DNA from: Microbulbifer agarilyticus S89
GTDB lineage: Bacteria; Pseudomonadota; Gammaproteobacteria; Pseudomonadales; Cellvibrionaceae
Direction: 5' to 3'
DNA length: 53,325 nucleotides
NCBI RefSeq assembly: GCF_000220505.1
Contig: NZ_AFPJ01000016.1
Location: 1-53,325, forward strand
Part shown: positions 19,382 to 28,864 of the stretch, piece by piece
Layout: each line of letters begins with the position of its first letter
How positions within the stretch are numbered: the first letter of the stretch is position 1
Position numbers and translations under genes: made by a program
Notes under the pieces: model-generated
What the model was told of the DNA's origin: nothing
What the model saw: the letters and a program-made list of their open reading frames with translations, nothing else
Database searches by the model: none

Positions 19382-19720
19382 ATGGCGTGTTCTCATACTC
19401 ATACGCATCCCGGTCATACCCATGGTACTGGCTGTGGTCACACGGCGGTGCGGCATGGTGACCATACGGACTACCTGCTCGATGGCAAGTTGCATCATCC
19501 ACATGGCGACCACTGCGATGAACATGCAATTGAGGTCAGCGCGACCAATCCGGATGGCTGTAATCCGGTGCACACTTGTGGTGACCATGAGCACGGTCCC
19601 GGCTGTGGGCACGAGGCGATTCCCCACGGGGATCATGTGGACTACATCGTCGACGGACGATTACACCATGTGCACGATGGGCATTGTGATGACCACGGTC
19701 CTGTTGAAATCGTTAACTGA
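19382..19720 (+). CDS. His-rich metal-binding protein with internal duplication
   Basis: 112 residues, over a quarter of them His, plus several Cys and Asp. After MACSHTHTHPGHTHGTG, two copies of one unit of about 31 residues follow: CGHTAVRHGDHTDYLLDGKL then HHPHGDHCDEH, and CGHEAIPHGDHVDYIVDGRL then HHVHDGHCDDH. No signal peptide is seen, so the protein is probably cytoplasmic. The composition points to Zn, Ni or Cu binding as a store or buffer; related single-unit proteins are sometimes annotated as zinc-transport associated. GGAGG lies about 8 nt before the ATG, supporting expression. A ZIP transporter is encoded 3.3 kb away, but no direct link is shown. Confidence 0.8.
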   Translation: MACSHTHTHPGHTHGTGCGHTAVRHGDHTDYLLDGKLHHPHGDHCDEHAIEVSATNPDGCNPVHTCGDHEHGPGCGHEAIPHGDHVDYIVDGRLHHVHDGHCDDHGPVEIVN

Positions 19721-20078
19721 CGGTTTTCAAATGACTGCTGTCAGGGCGCGCGTCCTGGCAGTAGTGAATAGCCAGCCATACGCAGGTCTCGTCGGAAGAA
19801 GTCCAGCGCACTCGGTGTTTGCAATGCGCGGGGATATCCAGGTAGTCACCCTTTTCCAGGTGGGCGATAGACCCATCTTCAAATTCCAGTTCGGCGCTGC
19901 CTTGCAGTAATACCACCCATTCCGCGCGCGTTTGGTCGTACCAGTCGTGATCCGGGGTTTTGTGTCCCCGGGAAATAATCCTTTCGATTAATGTACTTTC
20001 AGACTGATTAAGTGTTTCGAACAATTCATCTTTGAGTTGCCCCGCTGGAATATTCCGAAACAAGTTGCCGTTTTTCAT
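19713..20078 (-). CDS. Cupin-domain protein
   Basis: 121 residues from the ATG at 20078; a TTG six codons upstream is also possible but abuts the chitinase terminator. The cupin core is visible: EWVVLLQGSAELEFEDG then LEKGDYLDIPAHCKHRVRWTS, with His residues of motif 2 (HCKHRV) and HDWYDQTRAEW in motif 1. It is a small single-domain beta-barrel; many such proteins bind a metal and a small ligand, but no reaction can be assigned. It ends 8 nt inside the convergent His-rich gene and follows the chitinase gene after a strong terminator. Confidence 0.8.
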   Translation of the reverse strand: MKNGNLFRNIPAGQLKDELFETLNQSESTLIERIISRGHKTPDHDWYDQTRAEWVVLLQGSAELEFEDGSIAHLEKGDYLDIPAHCKHRVRWTSSDETCVWLAIHYCQDARPDSSHLKTVS

Positions 20079-20094
20079 TGAGAAATGTTTACCC

Positions 20095-20138
20095 AAAAAG
20101 TCCGCCTGCCCACAGCCGGTAAAACTGTGGGCAGGCGG
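20095..20138 (-). terminator. Strong terminator after the chitinase gene
   Basis: A 14-bp perfect stem, CCGCCTGCCCACAG (20102-20115) with CTGTGGGCAGGCGG (20125-20138), loop of 9 nt, followed on the minus strand by ACTTTTT. Confidence 0.88.
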
Positions 20139-20152
20139 TGGTTACATCGTTC

Positions 20153-22702
20153 TTATTGGGCGTTCATGCTATTGAGCTTGTCGCCCACCGGTCCGGAAAA
20201 ATTGTAGCCGTCGTGCTGGTCCCAGTTGATGGACCAGGTCATCACGCCACCAAAATCCGGATAGGCATATGCCGGCATAATGCTGCCACAGTTCTGCAGG
20301 ATGGTCAGGCAGTCCAGTGCATCCAGGATATTTTGCGTCGGTGCCTGGCCGGAGTTTGCGGAGCTGGGGCCGGATGGCAATCCGATGGCAACCTGATCGT
20401 CACGCAGCGGCGCAAACTGACTGCCGTCAGCGAGCTCAAAGCCCTCGATCAGCATGCGCGCATGGGCCACCATCATATTCACCGAGCCCTCGGCTGCAGC
20501 ACCGCTCTCGTAGGGATTCATCAGGCCACCATTGTTGTAGAGCTGTACGTGCAGCAGGTCGAGGGTGTCGCGCAGCGCGTCAATCAGCGGGATATACGCG
20601 CCCCAGATACCGGAGTAGGCCACCATGCCGCCGTGCACATAGGGGTGCTCGGGAGCCATGGTCAGGTACATATCACCCCCCATATTTTGCTCGATCTGGC
20701 GCAGTGCACGCGGCAAGCGCGCCTGAATCTGCGAGCCATGCACGAGGTTGGAACCGCTCTCCAGGTCGATGTCTAACCCGTCAAAACCCCACTCATCAAT
20801 GATGGCGGTGAGGCTGGCGACGAAGTTGGCTTCATCGGAGTCGGTATTGAGCGTGATGGTCCCCTCGGCGCCGCCCAGGCTCAGCACAATAATTTTGCCC
20901 TGGGCCTGCAGCTCTGCCACGTCCTGTTTGAACAGATCCGGGTCCATGGGCGGGCAGCTGGAATGGATGTCCTGCTGGAACAGATTGAAGTGCACGGTAC
21001 CGTCGGAGTTGCGATCGTTATCGGCAAAGGCAATGTCGATAATATCCCAGGCCGATGAAATCTCGCGCAGGCGAATCGGGCAGCCGGCCGGATTCACGAA
21101 GTTGTGCCAGTAGCCAATCAGCTTGTGTTTTTTACCCACCGGGGCATTGATCACTCGCACACTGGCCGCGGTGCTGCTCGCCTCGTTGCCAGCGTTGTCC
21201 GTTGCGACCGCGGTAACGCTGTAGTCGCCCAGAGCACCTGGCGTGTAGCTTGCAGAGTAGGGCGCGCTGGTGTCTACCGCTACCTGCATGCCATCGACCA
21301 GGAAGGCGACCTGGCTGATACTGCCCTGCAGCGCGCTGGCCTCGGCTTCCAGGCTGATTGCGTTGCCAAGCGTGATCTGGCTGCCGCTGGTCGGTGCCGT
21401 CAGTGTGGCAACTACCGGATCGGTGCTTACGCTTACAAGCACAGTTGCCTCGGTGCTGTTGCCTTCGTCATCAGTGGCAACGGCTTTTAGCTGCACATCC
21501 CCACTTCCGGCCACCGTCCAATTGATGGCATAGGGTGCACTGGTGTCGGTACCCAAAGACTGACCTGCGGCAAAGAACTCAACCTGTGCCACGCTGCCGT
21601 CACCGTCGCTGGCGTCCGCGCTGAAGTTAATCTGTTCGCCCGCGAGCAGGGTGCTGTTATCTCCCGGCTGGGTAATAGAGAGCTCGGGTGCAATTGCACA
21701 GAAACCGAGGTCGGTCCAGGCATCGGTCCAGTGTTGGCCCACGCCCGGCTCATACGCCCATGCGGCATTGGAGCTACACCAGCCAGCGATATCGCAGCGG
21801 TATTTGTGGTTTACGTTTTCTACCACGTCGCCGGCCGCATAGCTGGTCCCTGCGCTGAACGCCGGAACACCGGCACAGCCACCTCCGACTTGGCCGGCTT
21901 CGACGGCAAGCGAAACTACATTGGAGGCAGTACTGGCGCCGTCGTTATCGGTGGCAATCGCTTTGAAGCTGTGAGTGCCGGCCACTGCTTGCCAGTTGAC
22001 GGCGAATGGCGCCTGACCGCTGCTGCCCACGGCGACATCATCGACGAAGAACTCGACAGCGGTTACGTTACCATCCTGGTCCGCGGCATCGGCGGTTAGG
22101 TTGACACTGTCACCGGCGCTTACTTGCGACTGCGCGGTGGGGTTGGTGAGGCTCACGGTGGGAGCGCTGTTGGCGTTGGGGTCGATCACATTGACACTGA
22201 CAGATGCAGAGTCGCTAGCGCGCCCCTGGTCGTCTGTGGCGATTGCGCTGATGGTGTGCGGACCTGCGGTTGCCGTCCACGTCACCGAGTAGGGAGGACT
22301 GGTATCCGTGCCGAGGCTAGTGCCATCGAGCAAAAAGATTACCTGGCTCACTGAGCCGTCACTGTCGCTGGCATCAGCACTGATGATAACGCTGTCATTC
22401 AGGCTCAAGGTGGCGCCTTCCAAGGGCGAGCTCAGGCTCACCTCGGGTTTCTGATTGCCGCCTTCACAAGTGCCGACGAGTCGCCACTCCTGATAGGCGT
22501 CGGAATGGGTTTCCGGGTTGTGGTTGCGTGTCCACCAGTTGGCGGTATAGGCATTACCGTTGTACTGGATTTGTGCGCCGCCGTTGTAGGCGGTGGCCGA
22601 ATCCCATTCGGCAAGAGCGCTGCAATCCGTTGCCTGAGCCAAACCTGGCGCAGATACGGTGAATAGCATTGCGAGCGCAGCGAGTGTGCGGGGTGTCTTC
22701 AT
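20153..22702 (-). CDS. Secreted modular GH18 chitinase
   Basis: 849 residues with a signal peptide (MKTPRTLAALAMLFTVSAPG, cleavage about 25). Modules in order: CBM5/12 chitin-binding (about 26-80; WDSATAYNGGAQIQYNGNAY and WWTRNHNPE), two Ig-like domains (about 84-270), a second CBM5/12-like module (about 275-337; YAAGDVVENVNHKYRC, GWCSSNAAWAYEPG), two more Ig-like domains (about 340-518) and a C-terminal GH18 barrel (about 521-849). The catalytic motif is DGLDIDLES with Glu648 as proton donor. LIGYWHNFVNPAGCP opens the barrel. It should hydrolyse crystalline chitin outside the cell. The Ig-like repeats act as spacers. Monocistronic, with its own terminator. Confidence 0.95.
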   Translation of the reverse strand: MKTPRTLAALAMLFTVSAPGLAQATDCSALAEWDSATAYNGGAQIQYNGNAYTANWWTRNHNPETHSDAYQEWRLVGTCEGGNQKPEVSLSSPLEGATLSLNDSVIISADASDSDGSVSQVIFLLDGTSLGTDTSPPYSVTWTATAGPHTISAIATDDQGRASDSASVSVNVIDPNANSAPTVSLTNPTAQSQVSAGDSVNLTADAADQDGNVTAVEFFVDDVAVGSSGQAPFAVNWQAVAGTHSFKAIATDNDGASTASNVVSLAVEAGQVGGGCAGVPAFSAGTSYAAGDVVENVNHKYRCDIAGWCSSNAAWAYEPGVGQHWTDAWTDLGFCAIAPELSITQPGDNSTLLAGEQINFSADASDGDGSVAQVEFFAAGQSLGTDTSAPYAINWTVAGSGDVQLKAVATDDEGNSTEATVLVSVSTDPVVATLTAPTSGSQITLGNAISLEAEASALQGSISQVAFLVDGMQVAVDTSAPYSASYTPGALGDYSVTAVATDNAGNEASSTAASVRVINAPVGKKHKLIGYWHNFVNPAGCPIRLREISSAWDIIDIAFADNDRNSDGTVHFNLFQQDIHSSCPPMDPDLFKQDVAELQAQGKIIVLSLGGAEGTITLNTDSDEANFVASLTAIIDEWGFDGLDIDLESGSNLVHGSQIQARLPRALRQIEQNMGGDMYLTMAPEHPYVHGGMVAYSGIWGAYIPLIDALRDTLDLLHVQLYNNGGLMNPYESGAAAEGSVNMMVAHARMLIEGFELADGSQFAPLRDDQVAIGLPSGPSSANSGQAPTQNILDALDCLTILQNCGSIMPAYAYPDFGGVMTWSINWDQHDGYNFSGPVGDKLNSMNAQ

Positions 22703-22994
22703 GACGATCCTCGGAGAGTGAATTTATCGTTGTTTGAGTACCTCTTCCGTCGCTCAGGGTAAGCAGCAATATTCCGCCGGCGCAACACGGTTCGGTGTCG
22801 CGAAGTTGTGATAATTCGCGAGCTTCACACGCTAACTCGCTGAATTTTTGACACAATTCTCCGAGGAGACGCAATAAATGTGGCATGAAATTCGTGTCGT
22901 AAGGGGCGCCACACTCCAGTGAATAGCGCGCGCGATCCGATAAAAATGTCTAGCGCTGTCATCAAGGGGCGCGCTTCGTGCAGAGGGGGCGAGG
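22703..22994. other. Intergenic region upstream of the chitinase gene
   Basis: 292 nt between the chitinase start and the ZIP transporter stop, both on the minus strand. Short repeated TCGCGA-like words occur around 22798-22822, but I cannot name a promoter or operator with confidence. Confidence 0.4.
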
Positions 22995-23804
22995 TCAGGT
23001 CCAGATGGCGACGATGGCCATCAGGGCAAGCCCGAGCATGGCTGCCAGCCACTTGCTCCACCGGTCGGGTGGCGGCGGCAGGAACTCTTCCCGGATTACA
23101 TCGAAGGTGGCGATGTACACGAAAGTGCCAGCGGCCACGGCATCGAAGACCGCTTCAAACAGCAGTCGGTTGTGGCTTGCCAGTGCATCCGTAATGAGTG
23201 CACCGGAGACAATGCCCAGTGGTGTCATGATCGCAAAGCCCGCCACCAGTCCTACCGCCCGGCTGTGAGCCATGCCGATGCGGTGCAAGCTGGCGCCCAG
23301 CGCAAATCCCGCGCAGACTTTATGCGCAATGATGGCGAGGAATACCACGGTAAAATTACTCAGCGATGTTTGTGCGCCCATCGCTAAACCCGCCAAGAGG
23401 GAATGTACCGACAGGGTGAGCAGTAACAAATAGGGGTAAGTATTGGTTGCCCTAACCGCCTCGATAACATGGGACGTTTCGCCGGTAATGCTGCTGCCTA
23501 CCGGCACACGCCCGCACCGAGGCGCCACGCGCTCCACAAACAACACCAGCAGAAACGACGAGGACGCCAGGAGCATCGCCCAGGGATAGTCACTCTGGGG
23601 CCAGAGTTGACCGAAGTTCGCGTTGGCAGCCGCAAGCAAATGGATAAACCCCGCGCTTAACAGCACCCCACCCGAAAATGCGATTCCCAGGCCCAACCAG
23701 CGTTTGCCACCTGCGCCGGATTGCACCCACCAGGGCAGCATGCCGCCGGCAATTCCGCAGCAAAATATCAGTGCGGCAGATGCAAACTTCAACAAAAGGA
23801 TCAT
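22995..23804 (-). CDS. ZIP family metal transporter
   Basis: 269 residues, about eight membrane helices. ZIP features: a small N-terminal helix, LSAGFIHLLAAANANF in TM2, LLTLSVHSLLAGLAMGAQ in TM4 (HSxxxG motif) and AIIAHKVCAGFALGASL in TM5 (HK motif), the latter two supplying metal ligands. Family members move Zn, Fe or Mn into the cytoplasm. The His-rich loop between TM3 and TM4 is short here (PRCGRVPVGSSITGE). Monocistronic in appearance. The exact metal is not determinable. Confidence 0.9.
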   Translation of the reverse strand: MILLLKFASAALIFCCGIAGGMLPWWVQSGAGGKRWLGLGIAFSGGVLLSAGFIHLLAAANANFGQLWPQSDYPWAMLLASSSFLLVLFVERVAPRCGRVPVGSSITGETSHVIEAVRATNTYPYLLLLTLSVHSLLAGLAMGAQTSLSNFTVVFLAIIAHKVCAGFALGASLHRIGMAHSRAVGLVAGFAIMTPLGIVSGALITDALASHNRLLFEAVFDAVAAGTFVYIATFDVIREEFLPPPPDRWSKWLAAMLGLALMAIVAIWT

Positions 23805-23910
23805 ATTGCGTTACATGGTTGGCGTGGCTTGTCGTGTTCCGAGTACATGCTTTCGAGTTTAGCTGTGGCGCTCGAATAGTGAGGCCTGGTGCGCCCGAGA
23901 AAAATCAGGC

Positions 23911-23945
23911 AAAAAAAAGCCCCGCCGGTTAGGGCAGGGCTTTTT
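23911..23945 (-). terminator. Rho-independent terminator of acnB
   Basis: On the minus strand AAAGCCCTGCCC, a short loop, then GGCGGGGCTTTTTTTT, about 20 nt after the acnB stop. Confidence 0.88.
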
Positions 23946-23966
23946 CCTGAGCGTTCAGGCTATCGC

Positions 23967-26582
23967 TTATACAGCAACGTTCTGAATCTCAACCGCAGCA
24001 ATGCGCTTACCTTCTTCCGCAGACTTCTGGAAGTCTTCAATCTGGTCGAAGTTCAGGTAGCGGTAGATTTCCGCAGACATGGAGTTCAGGTTCTGCGCGT
24101 ATTCCTGGTATTCCGCCGGAGTCGGCAGTTTGCCCAGAATAGCGCCAACAGAAGCCAGCTCTGCAGAGGTCAGGTACACATTGGCACCATCACCCAGGCG
24201 GTTGGGGAAGTTACGGGTGGAAGTAGACAGTACCGTGCTGTTCGGTGCTACACGTGCCTGGTTACCCATACACAGGGAGCAGCCCGGCATCTCGGTGCGT
24301 GCGCCGGCCGCGCCGTAGATGTTGTAGTAGCCTTCTTCCATCAGCTGGTGCTCGTCCATCTTGGTAGGCGGAGAGATCCACATACGGGTGGAGATACCAC
24401 CTTTGTGCTGTTGCAGCAGTTTACCGGCAGCGCGGAAGTGACCGATGTTGGTCATGCAGGAACCGATAAATACTTCGTCGACTTTGTCGCCGGCAACTTC
24501 GGACAGCAGTTTGGCGTCGTCCGGGTCGTTCGGGCAGCACACGATCGGCTCTTTGATGTCCGCCAGATCGATTTCGATTACCGCTTTGTACTCGGCATCG
24601 GCGTCGGCAGACATCAGCTCCGGGTTTTCCAGCCACGCTTCCATGGCGCGCGCGCGGCGCTCCAGGGTGCGCTTGTCACCGTAGCCTTCCGCGATCATCC
24701 AGCGCAGCAGGGTGATGTTGGAACGCAGGTATTCGGCGATGGCGTCTTCCGGCAGTTTGATAGTACAACCAGCGGCGGAGCGCTCGGCGGAGGCGTCGGA
24801 CAGCTCGAACGCCTGCTCAACGGTCAGGTTGTCGAGGCCTTCGATCTCGAGGATGCGGCCGGAGAAGATGTTCTTCTTGCCTTTCTTCTCAACGGTCAGC
24901 AGGCCTTCCTGAATCGCGTAGTAAGGAATGGCGTGTACCAGATCGCGCAGGGTGATGCCCGGCTGCATTTCGCCTTTGAAACGCACCAGTACAGACTCTG
25001 GCATATCCAGCGGCATTACCCCGGTAGCTGCGGCGAACGCCACCAGACCGGAACCTGCCGGGAAGGAAATACCCATCGGGAAGCGGGTGTGCGAGTCACC
25101 ACCGGTACCTACGGTGTCCGGCAGCAGCATGCGGTTCAGCCAGCTGTGGATGATGCCGTCACCCGGGCGCAGGGACACGCCGCCGCGGTTCATGATGAAG
25201 TCCGGCAGGGTGTGCTGGGTGTCGATATCCACGGGCTTCGGGTAAGCCGCGGTGTGACAGAAAGACTGCATGGTGAGGTCAGCCTGGAAGCCGAGACACG
25301 CCAGGTCCTTCAGTTCGTCACGGGTCATTGGGCCAGTGGTGTCCTGGGAACCAACGGTGGTCATCTTCGGCTCGCAGTAGGTACCCGGGCGAACGCCTTC
25401 CATACCGCAGGCTTTACCGACCATCTTCTGGGCCAGGGTGTAGCCCTTACCGGTGTCGTTCGGCTGCTCTGGCAGGCGGAACAGGTCGGAAGTGCCCAGA
25501 CCCAGGGATTCACGGGCCTTGGTGGTCAGGCCGCGGCCAACGATCAGGTTGATACGTCCACCAGCCTGCACTTCGTCCAGCAGTACATCGGACTTCAGTG
25601 CGAACTCGGACAGCACCTTGCCGTCTTCGGCCAGGATCTTGCCCTCGTAAGGACGGATTTCGATCACATCGCCCATGTTCAGGTCGTCAACCGGTGCTTC
25701 GAATACCAGTGCACCGGCGTCTTCCATGGTGTTGTAGAAGATGGGCGCAACTTTACCGCCGATACAGATACCACCACCTTTCTTGTTCGGAACGCCCGGC
25801 AGCTCGTCACCGAAGAACCACAGTACGGAGTTGGTGGCAGACTTACGGGAAGAACCGGTACCCACTACGTCGCCGACGAAGGCAACCGGCAGGCCTTTCG
25901 CCTGGATTTCTTCGATTTGCTTCATCGGGCCGGTAACGCCGTGTTCTTCAGGCGTGAGGCCGTCGCGGGTCATTTTGTACATGGCACGCGCGTGAAGAGG
26001 GATGTCCGGGCGGGACCATGCATCCGGGGCAGGGGACAGGTCGTCGGTGTTGGTTTCGCCCGTTACCTTGAAAACGGCAACCTTGATGCTTTCCGCAACC
26101 TTGTCGCGCTTGGTGAACCACTCGCCGTCGGCCCAAGACTGGATCACGGCTTTGGCAACTTCGTTACCCGCTTTGGCTTTTTCTTCCACATCGTGGAAGG
26201 CATCAAACATCAGCAGGGTGCCTTTCAGCTGTTCACCGGCCAGCTCGGCCAGGTCTTTGTCGTCCAGCAGCTCAACCAGAGTGGCAATGTTGTAGCCGCC
26301 CAGCATCATGCCCAGCAGTTTGGTGGCCTTTTCTTTGTCTATCAGCGGAGACTCGGCTTCGCCTTTAACGATCGCGGTGAGGAAACCGGCTTTTACGTAA
26401 GCTGCTTCGTCCACACCCGGCGGAACGCGGTTGGTGATCAGGTCCAGCAGTTCCTGCTCTTCACCCGCGGGCGGGTTCTTCAGCAGCTCGACCAGGCCGG
26501 CAACTTGCTCGGCGTTCAGGGGCTTGGGTGGAATACCTTGTTCGGCGCGTTCAGCGACGTGTTTGCGATAGGCTTCAAGCAC
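23967..26582 (-). CDS. acnB: Aconitate hydratase B
   Basis: 871 residues from a GTG at 26582 (E. coli AcnB has 865). The start was chosen because the family begins [12 protein letters not shown] and AGAGGGA lies just upstream; an in-frame start at 26618 would add 12 residues not found in the family. Domains: N-terminal HEAT-like region, swivel domain and the three-domain [4Fe-4S] core. Cluster ligands are in [21 protein letters not shown] and [12 protein letters not shown]. It converts citrate to isocitrate in the TCA cycle and, in other bacteria, cleaves or isomerises 2-methyl-aconitate; the apo-form can bind mRNA. A promoter (26701-26729) and terminator are visible. Monocistronic. Confidence 0.97.
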   Translation of the reverse strand: MLEAYRKHVAERAEQGIPPKPLNAEQVAGLVELLKNPPAGEEQELLDLITNRVPPGVDEAAYVKAGFLTAIVKGEAESPLIDKEKATKLLGMMLGGYNIATLVELLDDKDLAELAGEQLKGTLLMFDAFHDVEEKAKAGNEVAKAVIQSWADGEWFTKRDKVAESIKVAVFKVTGETNTDDLSPAPDAWSRPDIPLHARAMYKMTRDGLTPEEHGVTGPMKQIEEIQAKGLPVAFVGDVVGTGSSRKSATNSVLWFFGDELPGVPNKKGGGICIGGKVAPIFYNTMEDAGALVFEAPVDDLNMGDVIEIRPYEGKILAEDGKVLSEFALKSDVLLDEVQAGGRINLIVGRGLTTKARESLGLGTSDLFRLPEQPNDTGKGYTLAQKMVGKACGMEGVRPGTYCEPKMTTVGSQDTTGPMTRDELKDLACLGFQADLTMQSFCHTAAYPKPVDIDTQHTLPDFIMNRGGVSLRPGDGIIHSWLNRMLLPDTVGTGGDSHTRFPMGISFPAGSGLVAFAAATGVMPLDMPESVLVRFKGEMQPGITLRDLVHAIPYYAIQEGLLTVEKKGKKNIFSGRILEIEGLDNLTVEQAFELSDASAERSAAGCTIKLPEDAIAEYLRSNITLLRWMIAEGYGDKRTLERRARAMEAWLENPELMSADADAEYKAVIEIDLADIKEPIVCCPNDPDDAKLLSEVAGDKVDEVFIGSCMTNIGHFRAAGKLLQQHKGGISTRMWISPPTKMDEHQLMEEGYYNIYGAAGARTEMPGCSLCMGNQARVAPNSTVLSTSTRNFPNRLGDGANVYLTSAELASVGAILGKLPTPAEYQEYAQNLNSMSAEIYRYLNFDQIEDFQKSAEEGKRIAAVEIQNVAV

Positions 26583-26993
26583 GGATAATTCCCTCTTTGG
26601 TGTATGGGGTAGAACCAACAGCTTTCCTGGAATTCGGATATGGCGTTTTTCGTCAACCGAACCCCGATTTACATCGATGGCCGCTGGAAGCGGGTGGCGA
26701 ATTCTACATTAATCACAAGTTGCTGTTAAGTTCCTTGAAAAATCAATAACTTACGCGAATTTTGATCATTCATGCGGCAAATAAAGGTCGTATTTCGAGC
26801 GTTTGGTGAGTGAGAATCAATCGCAATTTTCACGTGTGGCGCCGCCAATATCCACGCCATGAATGGGCCAAATCGATCAGTAAAATGCTATTCTGTGACG
26901 CTCGATTTCACACCATTTTATCGGCGTGGCGGGTTATCGCAGTTTTGCGTCCCCCATCAAGAGCGCAGCCGGCAGGAGAGGTATTTTCGCTTC
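26583..26993. other. Divergent intergenic region acnB / DUF1289 gene
   Basis: 411 nt. The acnB side contains a good promoter (26701-26729) and a leader of about 110 nt. The DUF1289 side has a -10-like TATTCT at 26889-26894 without a clear -35. No gene is recognised in between. Confidence 0.5.
26701..26729 (-). promoter_or_regulatory. Sigma-70 promoter of acnB
   Basis: On the minus strand TTAACA (26724-26729), a 17-bp spacer, and TAGAAT (26701-26706), matching five of six consensus bases each. It gives a 5' leader of about 110 nt. Confidence 0.6.
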
Positions 26994-27461
26994 ATGGCGA
27001 TTTATAAGAAAGTGCGTACACCGTGTATTGGCGTCTGCTCCACCGGCATTGGCGATAATGTGTGTCGCGGCTGCAAGCGATTCGCCCACGAGGTGATCGA
27101 CTGGAATGCCTATTCGGAAGAGCAGCGCCGCATCATCGCCGAACGTCGTGACGGCTATCTTGCCAATGCGGTGCGCAGCCAGCTGGAAATCCTCGACCAG
27201 AACCTGTTACTGGCGCAGTTGCGTCATCAGCAAATCCGCTTCAATGAAGATCAAAACCCGTATTGTTGGGTCTTTGAGCTGTTGCGCGCCGGTGCCAGCC
27301 AGATCAAGGATCCGGCAGACTATGGCCTGGCAGTAACTCCGGTATCGCGCGGGGTGCCCTTAGTAGAGGTGCGCCAGCGTATCGATGAGGACTTTTATGC
27401 ATTGTCCGCGGCCTACTACCAACGATTTGTTGCGCCGGGACTTGCGCAGTGTGCCGGTTGA
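26994..27461 (+). CDS. DUF1289 protein (four-cysteine Fe-S-like motif)
   Basis: 155 residues from the ATG at 26994, preceded by AGGAGAGG. The first 45 residues hold TPCIGVCSTGIGDNVCRGCKR, the Cys-x3-Cys-x8-Cys-x2-Cys pattern of DUF1289, followed by FAHEVIDWNAYSEEQRRII. The rest (60-155) is a longer helical extension than in minimal DUF1289 proteins. The family is often annotated as a predicted Fe-S protein; no function is proven. Its end overlaps the lipid kinase start by 13 nt, which suggests translational coupling. Confidence 0.85.
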   Translation: MAIYKKVRTPCIGVCSTGIGDNVCRGCKRFAHEVIDWNAYSEEQRRIIAERRDGYLANAVRSQLEILDQNLLLAQLRHQQIRFNEDQNPYCWVFELLRAGASQIKDPADYGLAVTPVSRGVPLVEVRQRIDEDFYALSAAYYQRFVAPGLAQCAG

Positions 27462-28366
27462 GTCGCACTGCTGCGCACAGTGCTAAACGGCTGTTGCTGC
27501 TGGTCAACCCTGCCAGTCGTAGCGGTCAGGCGGTTTCGGATGCCTTGCGCGCTGGGATTGCGCGCTTGCACGAGCATGGTTGGCAAGTGCAGTTAGAGGA
27601 GTCGCAAAGCCCTGAGCATGCGGTGCAGTTAATTGGTGACAGCGACGCGGATCTCGTCGCGCTTGGTGGTGGTGATGGCACCATCAGTGCATGCGCCGGC
27701 GCGCTACTGAAGCGCTCGCGTCCTTTTGCCATTCTGCCCATGGGGACAGCGAACGATCTTGCCCGGTCTCTCGGTATCGAGTCCCTCGATCAGGCATTTT
27801 CTGCTATTTTGCACGGCCGCACTTCCCCTATTGATCTGGGGCGTCTGAATAACCATTATTTTTTTAATGTGGCCAATCTCGGCTTGGGTGTACGCGTGAC
27901 CGAAGCGCTGACACCGGAGGTGAAACGCCGCTGGGGCGTGCTTAGTTATCTGAAAGCGGTGGCTGAAGCGCTCACTCGGCGTCACCAGTTTAAAGCGCGC
28001 ATCGATGTTGATGGCGACGTATACCGCGTTCGCTCAATGCAGCTTGCCGTGGGTAATGGCCGGTTTTATGGCGGCGGCAATGTGGTGGACGAAGAAGCAA
28101 CGATCAGCGATAGCACTTTGCACCTGTACAGTTTGAAGCCGCAGAGCCTGTTAGAGTTAGTCACTCTGGCACCTTTTCTCCGCTTGGGGCGTCACAGGGT
28201 TTCCAGTCGCGTTTTTACCGCATCCGGTAGCGCGATAAACATCGAAACGGTCCCTGAGGGATTGGAGGTGCACGCCGATGGCGAACCGGTCGCCCATACC
28301 CCGGTTACCATTGAGGTTCTCGGTGGTGTGCTAGAGGCGGTGGTCGCTCAAGAGTTTTCCGAGTAG
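27449..28366 (+). CDS. YegS/DAGK-family lipid kinase
   Basis: 305 residues from a GTG at 27449 that overlaps the upstream gene; a TTG three codons later is an alternative. The diacylglycerol-kinase catalytic fold shows LLLLVNPASRSGQA near 15, ADLVALGGGDGTISACAGAL near 65 and LPMGTANDLARSLG near 95. A C-terminal beta-rich domain contains DLGRLNNHYFFNVANLGLG and YGGGNVVDEEA. It phosphorylates a lipid (diacylglycerol or phosphatidylglycerol in related enzymes). It is probably the second gene of a DUF1289-kinase-helical-protein run. Confidence 0.88.
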   Translation: MCRLSRTAAHSAKRLLLLVNPASRSGQAVSDALRAGIARLHEHGWQVQLEESQSPEHAVQLIGDSDADLVALGGGDGTISACAGALLKRSRPFAILPMGTANDLARSLGIESLDQAFSAILHGRTSPIDLGRLNNHYFFNVANLGLGVRVTEALTPEVKRRWGVLSYLKAVAEALTRRHQFKARIDVDGDVYRVRSMQLAVGNGRFYGGGNVVDEEATISDSTLHLYSLKPQSLLELVTLAPFLRLGRHRVSSRVFTASGSAINIETVPEGLEVHADGEPVAHTPVTIEVLGGVLEAVVAQEFSE

Positions 28367-28417
28367 GCTCGATACAAGCGGAAAGCGTGTGTTGATAAGG
28401 AAATTTGGAGACGCGAG

Positions 28418-28864
28418 ATGACGAGTGTGTTGCGTGATGATCGGCAGGTTGCTCTGCAGTGGTTGTATCGCTGGGCGTGCGAGACTGCCGGGCATTACCG
28501 GTTTGTCTTGGATCACCTGGAGAACTCTGGTGCGGGGCAAGTGTTTGCGGTGCTGTTGGCGGAGCGCGAACAGCTTTCCGAGCGCCTGGCCGAAGCGATT
28601 CGTGACACTGGAGATCTTCCCGCAGTACCCGATGCGGATAAAGAGTGGGCAGTGCAGTTGCCCGAGCAGCTAGCGACCACGTTCACCGAGCATGGCGAGG
28701 CGACCATGCGAGTGCACTGCAGGTCCCTGGAGCAAGGGTTTATGCAGCAAGTGCAGCTGGAAGCGGGGCTGCTTGCCTCATCCGAGTACGATTCGTTACT
28801 GCAGGAATCTATCCGCAGTGCGGAGCAGGCGCTGGCCCAGTTAGCCGAAACCGCACCCCACTAA
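28418..28864 (+). CDS. Helical protein of unknown family (possibly ferritin-like)
   Basis: 148 residues starting at an ATG with GGAGA 12 nt upstream. Predicted almost all alpha-helical, with acidic helices (FAVLLAEREQLSERLAEAIR, EHGEATMRVHCRSLEQGFMQ and SIRSAEQALAQLAE). The pattern of four amphipathic helices with Glu and His at intervals recalls the ferritin-like PA2169/DUF2383 type, but I cannot confirm it. It follows the lipid kinase by 51 nt in the same direction and ends 4 nt inside the convergent Tus-like gene. Cytoplasmic; function unknown. Confidence 0.65.
   Translation: MTSVLRDDRQVALQWLYRWACETAGHYRFVLDHLENSGAGQVFAVLLAEREQLSERLAEAIRDTGDLPAVPDADKEWAVQLPEQLATTFTEHGEATMRVHCRSLEQGFMQQVQLEAGLLASSEYDSLLQESIRSAEQALAQLAETAPH

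Noticed and set aside
23889-26588. An open frame of about 900 codons antisense to acnB
   Set aside because: It mirrors the codon bias of the highly expressed acnB on the other strand, has no family-like motifs, and acnB is complete with promoter, RBS and terminator.
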